Source: Thermodesulfovibrionales bacterium (GTDB lineage Bacteria; Nitrospirota; Thermodesulfovibrionia; Thermodesulfovibrionales; CALJEL01). From it: a stretch of 42,199 nucleotides of DNA. The position numbers and the translations under genes were made by a program. Position 1 is the first letter of the stretch. Each line of letters opens with the position of its first letter. The notes beneath the pieces were generated by a model, which ran no database searches, was not told where the DNA came from, and saw only the letters and a list, made by a program, of their open reading frames with translations. The stretch spans positions 1-42,199 of the forward strand of contig JAOACK010000011.1 in assembly GCA_026417875.1 (NCBI GenBank), read 5' to 3'. Shown in pieces: positions 18,558 through 24,627 of this stretch.

Positions 18558-18785
18558 ATGTATATTGCAAAGACAGATTCCTGGTACCTTGAAAGGATAA
18601 TATGGCTCATAGCAGGGATATTTATCCTGCTGAGTGTAATTCTAACAGTTATTCACAGTCCTTACTGGCTTATACTTACAGCCCTTGTAGGTATAAACCT
18701 TCTTGTTTTTGCATTTACAGGTTTTTGCCTGATGGCGAACCTGCTCTATGCCCTCGGTGCAAAACCGAGACTTCAGAAAGAATAA
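18558..18785 (+). CDS. DUF2892 (YgaP-like) small membrane protein
   Basis: The 75-residue protein has two membrane helices (about residues 11-30 and 34-60) with the family pattern RIIWLIAGIFILLSVIL and LTALVGINLLVFAFTGFCLMANLL. It matches the DUF2892 inner-membrane domain, which is also found fused to rhodanese in YgaP. The function of the free form is unknown. The conserved GFCxM segment holds a single cysteine. AAAAGGAGG precedes the ATG. It is the fifth gene of the arsR-RND operon and lies 11 nt before the zinc-ribbon gene. Confidence 0.8.
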   Translation: MYIAKTDSWYLERIIWLIAGIFILLSVILTVIHSPYWLILTALVGINLLVFAFTGFCLMANLLYALGAKPRLQKE

Positions 18786-18796
18786 GGAGGCTGCAT

Positions 18797-18946
18797 ATGA
18801 ATGATACAGTCTATCTATGTCTTGATTGCGGAAAGGTCCACTTCACAAAAGTAGAGAGCTGCTCTCTCTGTAGAGGAAAGAATATTACTGCCCTTTACCT
18901 TACTGGCATATATGGTGGCGGCGGCTGAAATCCCTGGGGATGCTGA
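18797..18946 (+). CDS. Tiny zinc-ribbon protein, candidate selenoprotein (UGA at codon 44)
   Basis: The frame opens at an ATG with a strong AAGGAGG 7 nt upstream and reads 43 codons: MNDTVYLCLDCGKV, then CSLCRG (two CxxC knuckles), then LYLTGIYGGGG, and reaches a TGA at 18926-18928. If that TGA is read as selenocysteine, five more codons (N-P-W-G-C) follow before the next TGA at 18944-18946, giving 49 residues with a Sec and a terminal Cys four residues apart. A hairpin with GGUCU loop stands exactly 18 nt after the first TGA, as in E. coli fdhF. The host has selA and selB. If the first TGA is a stop, the gene ends at 18928. The family is unrecognised. Confidence 0.6.
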
Positions 18947-18957
18947 GGTCTTCAGCA
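18926..18957 (+). promoter_or_regulatory. Candidate bacterial SECIS element
   Basis: The TGA at 18926-18928 is followed after 18 nt by the loop GGTCT (18947-18951) closed by a perfect 6-bp stem TGCTGA/TCAGCA (18941-18946 and 18952-18957). In the E. coli fdhF SECIS the same 18 nt separate UGA from the GGUC loop. An alternative pairing closes GGUC with A-U and bulges a U from the 3' side; in fdhF the bulged U is on the 5' side. Whether SelB binds here is inferred. Confidence 0.5.
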
Positions 18958-18963
18958 TAAAAG

Positions 18964-19006
18964 CTCAGGGTCTTATCCGACCCTGAGTCTATAAATTTTT
19001 GTTTTT
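18964..19006 (+). terminator. Intrinsic terminator of the arsR-RND operon
   Basis: A perfect 9-bp stem CTCAGGGTC/GACCCTGAG (18964-18972 and 18979-18987) with a 6-nt loop is followed by a T-rich tail (ATTTTTGTTTTT). Confidence 0.75.
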
Positions 19007-19048
19007 ACTTTCTTGCTGAATTTTGTTAGAGTGATTCAGGAGGTTAGT

Positions 19049-19483
19049 ATGCCTGTAACAGAGATTGAACTCTATGAGGTTCTGAAAGAAAAGGTTGGAG
19101 AGAAAGAGGCCAGAACTATCGTTGAATTTATTGATGCAAAGATCGAAAAAAGGATTGAAGAAAAAAGAGATTTCCTGGCTACAAAGGATGACATCAAAAA
19201 GCTAGAAGGAAGTATAATAGCCACAAAGGATGATATCAAAAAGCTAGAAATAGATATAAAAAGATTGGAAGGTGACATAAAAAAATTAGAGGGTGATATA
19301 AGAAAAGTTGATGAAGATGTAATAAAGATAAAAGAAGATTTAAAAGAGCTTAGAAAGGATGTCCAGAATCTTGAGGACAGACTTGAAGGAACAAAATCAA
19401 AAATTATTAAATGGATGTTTCTTTTCTGGATCGGTCAATTCGCATCATTGATAGCTGTTTTACAGATTTTCTTTAAAAGATAA
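19049..19483 (+). CDS. Coiled-coil protein with C-terminal membrane anchor (DUF1640-like)
   Basis: The 144-residue product begins MPVTEIELYEVLKEKVGEKEARTI, continues into a long charged coiled coil (about residues 35-115) built of repeats such as ATKDDIKKLEG, DIKRLEG and DIKKLEG, and ends with one hydrophobic helix (WMFLFWIGQFASLIAVLQIFF). This pattern is that of DUF1640/CCDC90-like proteins, whose bacterial role is unknown. The ATG at 19049 has AGGAGG upstream and is preferred to the frame start at 19013. It lies alone after the operon terminator and converges on selB. The near-identical repeats at about 19180-19290 may allow length variation. Confidence 0.7.
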   Translation: MPVTEIELYEVLKEKVGEKEARTIVEFIDAKIEKRIEEKRDFLATKDDIKKLEGSIIATKDDIKKLEIDIKRLEGDIKKLEGDIRKVDEDVIKIKEDLKELRKDVQNLEDRLEGTKSKIIKWMFLFWIGQFASLIAVLQIFFKR

Positions 19484-19494
19484 TTTCTAATAGA

Positions 19495-21369
19495 TCAAAT
19501 CTTGGGCATCTTCAATAATTTTCTTACATCACCCACACGCATGGTGATCTTTTTTGAATCAAGATATTCAAGAAGGGGTATAGCATATTTCCTTGTTGTC
19601 TGGAGCATATCTCTGAAATCTGACACTGTCAGTTCTTTCTTCTTAGAAAAGAACTCATTAAGTCTCCTGAAAAGTTCAAGATGGCTTTCCCGTGAAAGAT
19701 AGAAAGAGTCATTTATCCTCTCAAGCAGCCCTTCCTGTTGAAGAAGACGCAGTATATCATCAAGCTTTCTGGCATCAATATTAATTGTCTCAGCAAGCTC
19801 CTCCTTAAATGGTGGCTGGAATGCTCCTCCTTTTATCATATTAAGAATCCTTTCTTTGAGTGCTGGATCAACAGCAGCTGTCCTGAATTCTCTAAGCCTC
19901 AAATACTCACCCTCCCTTATTATCTCAGGAGTCCTTTCTATTATGTAATCAAAAATCTTCTGCTCCATGCCTGAACCTGTCCTGAGTTCTTCTTTCTGAA
20001 TACCCGGTTTAAGGGGATTTTTATTGTGAAATTCCCTGATGGTTTCTATAAATTTATTTTTTATATCCTCTATACTGGCTTTGTGGAAAAGCATACCATC
20101 TATCTCAACAACCTGTCCCTTTTCTTTTAGAGCCTTGAGGGCATTTTCAATATCTTTAAGCTCTCTGTTTATCCAGCCATAGAGTTCCTTTTTAGGAAAA
20201 CCTTTTGACCTCTTTACCTTCAGGGCTATCTTTTCTTCAAGCTCGGCGCTTTCAAAAATTGGTAATTCATCCTTTAATTCAGGGTATCTCTTTCTTGATG
20301 GATAGGGATCAAGAACCACTCCACCACCAATTGTATCAAGTGGTGATATTCTTCTTATGACAAATCTGTCCTCTGCTGAGGTGATTACGTCCCTGTCAAG
20401 TCTGAGCTGCGCATAGGCATTACTGCCTGGCTTAAGCTCATCCCTGTCAAAGAGAATAAGCCTTGCGATCGCCTCTGATGTCCATATATGAAGATGAACA
20501 AGACTCCTGTTTTTAATAGCCGGTGCATCTTTAAGAATTTCGATCCTTACATTAAGCAATCTCGTTGGCCTGAATGTATCTGGCCTTGCCACGATATCAC
20601 CTCTTTCGAGCTCTTCCTTTTCAACCCCCTGAAGATTGAGGGCAAGCCTCTGGCCTGCAAAACCTTCTGTAATGGATTTTCCATGACTCTGGATACCTCT
20701 TATTTTTGTCTTTAATCCTGAAGGAAGGATCTCTACCTGATCATCAACCCTCACTGATCCTGATATTGCTGTTCCTGTAACAACAGTACCGAAACCCTTA
20801 AGTGTAAAAACCCTGTCCACAGGTAATCTGAAGGCGCCTCCTGAGGGTTTCTGGGGAACCTTAAGAGCAATCTCCTTTATCTTTTCTTTAAGGAGTTCAA
20901 TATTCAAACCGGTTTTTGCTGAAACGGGTATGATATCAGCACCTTCAAGAAATGACCCTTTCAGAAATTCCCTTATCTCCTCCTGAACAAGCTCAAGCCA
21001 TTCTGGCTCAACAAGATCAGCCTTATTTAGGGCAACCAGACCAGACTTGATCTTAAGTAGATTGCATATAGCTAGATGCTCCCTGCTTTGTGGCATTATT
21101 CCCTCATCAGCAGCAATAACAAATAAAACCATGTCAATTCCTGCTGCACCGGCAAGCATGTTCCTGACAAGTCTCTCATGTCCCGGCACATCAACTATTC
21201 CAACAGTAAGACCATCTGGATAATTGAGATAGGCGAAACCAAGGTCAATTGTTATACCCCGCTCCTTTTCCTCCTTGAGCCTGTCAGGATCAATACCGGT
21301 AAGAGCCTTTACAAGACTGCTTTTCCCATGGTCAATATGACCTGCTGTGCCGAGAATTATGTGCGGCAT
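19495..21369 (-). CDS. selB: Selenocysteine-specific elongation factor SelB
   Basis: SelB delivers Sec-tRNA(Sec) to the ribosome at UGA codons marked by a SECIS hairpin. The 624-residue protein has the GTPase motifs [13 protein letters not shown] (7-19), the switch region with [22 protein letters not shown] (59-66) and NKADL (about 114-118), then EF-Tu-like beta-barrel domains, and C-terminal winged-helix repeats (about 440-624) that bind the SECIS. Length matches the family. AAGGAG precedes the ATG. The start overlaps the end of a UGA-containing small ORF. It lies on the same strand as selA but separated from it by the efflux module. Confidence 0.97.
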   Translation of the reverse strand: MPHIILGTAGHIDHGKSSLVKALTGIDPDRLKEEKERGITIDLGFAYLNYPDGLTVGIVDVPGHERLVRNMLAGAAGIDMVLFVIAADEGIMPQSREHLAICNLLKIKSGLVALNKADLVEPEWLELVQEEIREFLKGSFLEGADIIPVSAKTGLNIELLKEKIKEIALKVPQKPSGGAFRLPVDRVFTLKGFGTVVTGTAISGSVRVDDQVEILPSGLKTKIRGIQSHGKSITEGFAGQRLALNLQGVEKEELERGDIVARPDTFRPTRLLNVRIEILKDAPAIKNRSLVHLHIWTSEAIARLILFDRDELKPGSNAYAQLRLDRDVITSAEDRFVIRRISPLDTIGGGVVLDPYPSRKRYPELKDELPIFESAELEEKIALKVKRSKGFPKKELYGWINRELKDIENALKALKEKGQVVEIDGMLFHKASIEDIKNKFIETIREFHNKNPLKPGIQKEELRTGSGMEQKIFDYIIERTPEIIREGEYLRLREFRTAAVDPALKERILNMIKGGAFQPPFKEELAETINIDARKLDDILRLLQQEGLLERINDSFYLSRESHLELFRRLNEFFSKKKELTVSDFRDMLQTTRKYAIPLLEYLDSKKITMRVGDVRKLLKMPKI

Positions 21370-21530
21370 GAGTTATCTTTCTCCTTTTTTCTGACCCTTA
21401 TAGTTTCCTCAATCAATCTTATGACAAGGTCTTTTGGTCTTCTTGAACTTATACTTTCATACTTCTGATCTGGTGCAAGACTAGATCAAATCCAAAATTT
21501 CCTTCCTTCTGCAGTAAGAACCTCACTCAT
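21357..21530 (-). CDS. UGA-interrupted small ORF overlapping selB start (candidate selenoprotein or leader)
   Basis: An ATG at 21530 with AAGGGG 8 nt upstream opens a frame of 14 codons (MSEVLTAEGRKFWI), then TGA (21488-21486), then 42 further sense codons (SSLAPDQKYESISSRRP, DLVIRLIEETIRVRKKEK and so on) to a TAA that overlaps the first codons of selB by 13 nt. The TGA starts a 6-bp hairpin TGATCT/AGATCA. Read through, it is a 57-residue basic protein with U15. Alternatives are a 14-codon leader peptide, a SelB feedback element as in E. coli selAB leaders, or a decayed gene. No fdhF-like GGUC loop is seen, so the case is weaker than for 18797-18946. Confidence 0.35.
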
Positions 21531-22062
21531 TGTTTCATCCCCTTTTGAAAATAGATAGACCAAAAAGATTTGAAAATTCTTAATTTTTTTCTATTAGGCT
21601 CTGTATCTCTAATTAAAAAATAAAATTCCTTGGTCATACTGGCACCTTGTAATAAGGCAGCAAATTACTTACAAGAATTGCCTTTAAGCCGTGCTTTCTT
21701 AAAACCATAAATAAGCTTTTCAAATAACGATTCATCAGGGGACATATCTTATTGCCAACCTTTTTACTTAATGAAAAACATTCTTCCCTATTTTCTATCA
21801 TATAAGTATATTTCTTACTATTAGATAAAGGTCATGAATATATATAAGGATAGAGTTCCCGAAGCTTTTTCGGTCCTGAAAAATTTTTGAATAAATTTCT
21901 CATATCCCTGAGTTTTAATACTTTTTTAATCTCCTTCAGTCTCTTTTAAAGATTTCAGGTATTTTGTATGCCTAACTAAATGAGATATCTTTTCTCTTCC
22001 CTTTATATTGCATGGTTGATTCATTATATCACATGAAATAAAGCTATGTTATAATATCTTCC
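21531..22062. other. AT-rich intergenic region upstream of selB and tRNA-Ser
   Basis: About 530 nt with no convincing gene. The minus strand holds a 55-codon ORF (21801 to 21634, starting MIENREECFSLSKKVGNKIC) without a Shine-Dalgarno; I do not recognise it and give it low weight. A CCGAA/TTCGG hairpin lies near 21860. A TATAAT box at 22050-22055 lies 7 nt before the tRNA and is its probable -10; no good -35 is seen. Confidence 0.4.
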
Positions 22063-22152
22063 GGAGAGGTGGCCGAGTGGTTTAAGGCGGCGGTCTTGAA
22101 AATCGCTGTAGGGTTACACCTACCGGGGGTTCGAATCCCTCCCTCTCCGCCA
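22063..22152 (+). tRNA. tRNA-Ser (anticodon TGA)
   Basis: The acceptor stem GGAGAGG pairs with CCTCTCC (22142-22148), followed by discriminator G and an encoded CCA. The anticodon loop CTTGAAA gives TGA (22097-22099), reading UCA serine codons. A long variable arm (GTAGG/CCTAC) marks a class II tRNA, and the T-loop GGTTCGAATCC is present. It is not tRNA-Sec, which would need anticodon TCA and an extended acceptor. Confidence 0.97.
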
Positions 22153-22186
22153 TAGGATTCAAAAAAATTCATACAGGAGGTGTATT

Positions 22187-22351
22187 ATGCCTGTGTATGA
22201 ATTCAAGTGTGAAAAATGCAATGAAACCTTCTCACTTACCATGTCAATCAAGGAAAAAGAAAAGGCAGAGATTAGCTGTCCAAAATGCAAATCAAAAGAT
22301 GTAAAACCTGTATATTCTGGGTTCTTTGCTGTCACATCGAAGAAATCTTAG
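22187..22351 (+). CDS. FmdB-type small zinc-ribbon protein
   Basis: This 54-residue protein starts MPVYEFKCEKCNETFSL and has a second knuckle CPKC (31-34), the standard pattern of the FmdB/CxxC-CxxC regulatory zinc-ribbon family. The C-terminal part VYSGFFAVTSKKS is also usual for the family. AGGAGG lies 6 nt before the ATG. These proteins are widespread; their role is not settled. It stands alone, 34 nt after the tRNA, and may be transcribed from the tRNA promoter. Confidence 0.88.
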   Translation: MPVYEFKCEKCNETFSLTMSIKEKEKAEISCPKCKSKDVKPVYSGFFAVTSKKS

Positions 22352-22535
22352 TAAATGTTACTTTTAGAGTTTTTAGAAGCTTAATCTAGTTAAATAAGTT
22401 ATAAACTTTTTTACAGATTAGTCTTTCCTGCCCATCAAACTGTGTCAAATAACTCACAGAAAAGCGTCAAAAAACGCACTTTTTCACAAGATATAATTTT
22501 TTTCAATAAAGTCAGCTAGTTATAATTTAAATTAA

Positions 22536-22551
22536 AGGCACATAATTTGCT
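22536..22551 (+). promoter_or_regulatory. Candidate sigma-54 promoter of the porin-cytochrome operon
   Basis: AGGCACATAATTTGCT keeps the sigma-54 hallmarks: GGCAC at -24 (GG at 22537-22538), TTGC at -12 (GC at 22549-22550), and 12 nt between the GG and GC doublets. The predicted start near 22562 leaves about 60 nt of leader before the porin ATG. A sigma-70-like TATAAT at 22521-22526 without a good -35 is the alternative. The rest of the 22352-22622 gap shows only a GCGT-CAAAAA-ACGC mini-hairpin near 22465. Confidence 0.5.
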
Positions 22552-22622
22552 AAGCCATTAAATAAATGGCAAGGTCTGCCGATTATAAAAGAAATCAAAT
22601 CCTTAAAGGAAAGGAGGAGGAG

Positions 22623-23837
22623 ATGAATACATGGCGAATCTTTTTATTAGTTATCTTTTGTCTTATCTATTCAAGAGTCTATGCCTACGAACTTAAATTT
22701 GACTCCTCAACCCAGCTCCTCTGGGGCGATGACCTTCTTGGTGACAGTCAGACAATTATAAGTCAATATCTAAGATTCAACATGAGTCCTTCTGATCATA
22801 GCAGATTCAGGATATCAGGTTATGGAAGGATATGGGATAACTTCGGGGATACTACTTTGAGAGAGACGGATGAAGTAAGGGGAAGGCTTTACTATCTATA
22901 TCTTGATTTTCTTGCAACCGAAAATCTCTCCTTCAGGTTTGGAAGGCAGTTCGTTAACTTCTCAGCCGGTTCATCTCTCATGGATGGCTTAAGTGCAGAC
23001 ATAAAAAATATCGGACCTTTAGGAATAACCTTTGCAGGTGGAAGAGATGTTAAGTTTTCTCTTGATTCTGAGCATTCAAGGTTTGGAAATTATTTCGCAG
23101 GTTTAGATATTCATCTTGAAAATCTCAGATCCCTGAGGTTAGGAGCAAGTTATGTACGGAAATATGATGAATGGGATCTGGCAAGGGAAGAGTTCGGTCT
23201 TAACTTCAGATATTTGTACAGATACGTAAGCCCTTATGCAGAGATAAGATATGATAACCTTTCTAAAACGATAGATGAGGCAACAGTAGGAGCGGACATT
23301 TTCCCTTTATCTGATCTTATGCTTAAGGCAGAGTTCTACCATTCCTATCCCACCTTTGATTCCACCTCAATATACAGTGTCTTTGCGGTTGACAGATATA
23401 ATGAGTATCTTCTTAGAGCTGAATACAGTCTTGAAGCACCTGTCACGATATACACAGCTTACGTAAGGCAGACCTATGAAGACAGCGACAGTGCTGATAA
23501 TTACATTATCGGTGCAAGGCTCTATCCCCGGAAATATTTAAAACTCGACTCCTCCATTAATTACAGAAATGGCTACGGCGGTAATATATGGGGTTTTGAG
23601 ATAAAGGGAGACTACGAAGTAAATGAGAAACTCATGCTCGCTGCCGGCATTCAGTATGATTCTTACAGACGACCCGATTTTTCAGAAGAAGACTACGACT
23701 ATGCCCAGAGATACTGGATAGGTGGTAAATGGAAAATTGGTAAGACCTCCTCTTTACTGCTGAGAATTGAAAACAATGTTAATGAGAACTTTAATAGTAG
23801 ACCTATGGGAAGAATTGCATTAAATATGAGTTTTTAA
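22623..23837 (+). CDS. Outer-membrane porin of a porin-cytochrome conduit
   Basis: The 404-residue protein has a signal peptide (IFLLVIFCLIYSRVYA), then a mature chain of alternating strands rich in Tyr, Arg and Asp (LRFNMSPSDHSRFRISGYGRIW, FRFGRQFVNFSAG) and a C-terminal Phe (IALNMSF). It should be a beta-barrel of about 383 residues. Barrels of this size hold together periplasmic and surface cytochromes in OmbB-type conduits of Geobacter; the gene order barrel, small cytochrome, large cytochrome is the same here. The ATG at 22623 follows GGAGGAGG; the longer frame from 22566 lacks a signal. It is 14 nt before the 9-heme gene. Confidence 0.8.
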   Translation: MNTWRIFLLVIFCLIYSRVYAYELKFDSSTQLLWGDDLLGDSQTIISQYLRFNMSPSDHSRFRISGYGRIWDNFGDTTLRETDEVRGRLYYLYLDFLATENLSFRFGRQFVNFSAGSSLMDGLSADIKNIGPLGITFAGGRDVKFSLDSEHSRFGNYFAGLDIHLENLRSLRLGASYVRKYDEWDLAREEFGLNFRYLYRYVSPYAEIRYDNLSKTIDEATVGADIFPLSDLMLKAEFYHSYPTFDSTSIYSVFAVDRYNEYLLRAEYSLEAPVTIYTAYVRQTYEDSDSADNYIIGARLYPRKYLKLDSSINYRNGYGGNIWGFEIKGDYEVNEKLMLAAGIQYDSYRRPDFSEEDYDYAQRYWIGGKWKIGKTSSLLLRIENNVNENFNSRPMGRIALNMSF

Positions 23838-23851
23838 GAAAGGAGGCAAGG

Positions 23852-24613
23852 GTGAAGAGATTAAATATATTAACAATTATTCTGTTAATCTTCGGCTCTG
23901 TTTCACTGATTTTTGGCCTTACAGACCACAGGGAATTTGCTAAGATGGAACTCAGGGACTGCAAGAATTGTCATAGAACAAGCGGTGTGCCTGAAACCCA
24001 TGGTTCCTTCTGGTTTGAGGAACACAGAATATATGCAGAAAAATACCCTAACAACTGTAAGGACTGCCATGACCAATCCTTCTGTCTGGACTGCCACACG
24101 GGAGGTGGAATCGACAGGGATCTTCACGTATCCACATCAGGTCCTGATTACATGCCAAAAACTCACAGAACAGACTTTAGAGAGATTCATCCCATAAAAG
24201 CAATGGATGACCCTAGGTCCTGTTACAGATGTCATGACGCAAGAAAGTTCTGTAATGAATGTCACTCAAAGTTCAGACCTGCTGACCTAAGGATTCTTTC
24301 TCACAGAAGGGGATTCTCAGAAATAGAAGTAAGTAGCGGAGGCCCTAAACATTCAACCTTTACTCCTGCACAGTGCCAGGTATGTCATCCTAACAGTCTA
24401 CTTCCTAAACATCAGTGGTCATCAGCCCATGCAAGAGAGGCAAGAAAGAATCTTATCTCTTGCCAGACCTGCCATCCTGATGGAGATGTATGTCTTAAGT
24501 GCCACAGTGCAAAAACAGGACTGAGGATAAACCCCCATCCTGAGGACTGGGGAAAGATTAAAAACAGACTCAGGGATGCAAGTAATGAAAGGACTTGCAT
24601 CAAATGTCATTAA
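23852..24613 (+). CDS. Periplasmic multiheme c-type cytochrome (9 CxxCH)
   Basis: The GTG start at 23852 follows AAGGAGG and gives a 253-residue protein with an N-terminal hydrophobic signal (LTIILLIFGSVSLIFG) and nine CxxCH heme sites: CKNCH (37-41), CKDCH, CLDCH, CYRCH, CNECH, CQVCH, CQTCH, CLKCH, and CIKCH as the very last five residues. There is no lipobox, so it is periplasmic or membrane-tethered. Size and position match OmaB-type (8-heme, about 230-residue) periplasmic cytochromes of outer-membrane conduits. It would pass electrons from periplasmic carriers through the porin to the surface cytochrome. Direction (export or import of electrons) cannot be told. Confidence 0.9.
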   Translation: MKRLNILTIILLIFGSVSLIFGLTDHREFAKMELRDCKNCHRTSGVPETHGSFWFEEHRIYAEKYPNNCKDCHDQSFCLDCHTGGGIDRDLHVSTSGPDYMPKTHRTDFREIHPIKAMDDPRSCYRCHDARKFCNECHSKFRPADLRILSHRRGFSEIEVSSGGPKHSTFTPAQCQVCHPNSLLPKHQWSSAHAREARKNLISCQTCHPDGDVCLKCHSAKTGLRINPHPEDWGKIKNRLRDASNERTCIKCH

Positions 24614-24627
24614 AAGGAGGTGCTTAT

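Noticed and set aside
21634-21801. 55-codon minus-strand ORF upstream of selB as a gene
   Set aside because: It has no Shine-Dalgarno, no recognisable motif and lies in AT-rich DNA with other broken frames.
22063-22152. tRNA with TGA in the anticodon near selB, considered as selC (tRNA-Sec)
   Set aside because: The anticodon is TGA, which reads UCA serine codons. tRNA-Sec needs TCA and a longer acceptor stem; here the acceptor is 7 bp.
22352-22622. Riboswitch (for example c-di-GMP GEMM) upstream of the porin-cytochrome operon
   Set aside because: No GEMM core or tetraloop-receptor pattern could be seen; only a 4-bp mini-hairpin.
24595-24627. Upstream ATG of the 13-heme cytochrome inside the previous gene
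   Set aside because: It would put 11 residues before the lipoprotein signal; the ATG at 24628 has AGGAGG and a proper signal start.
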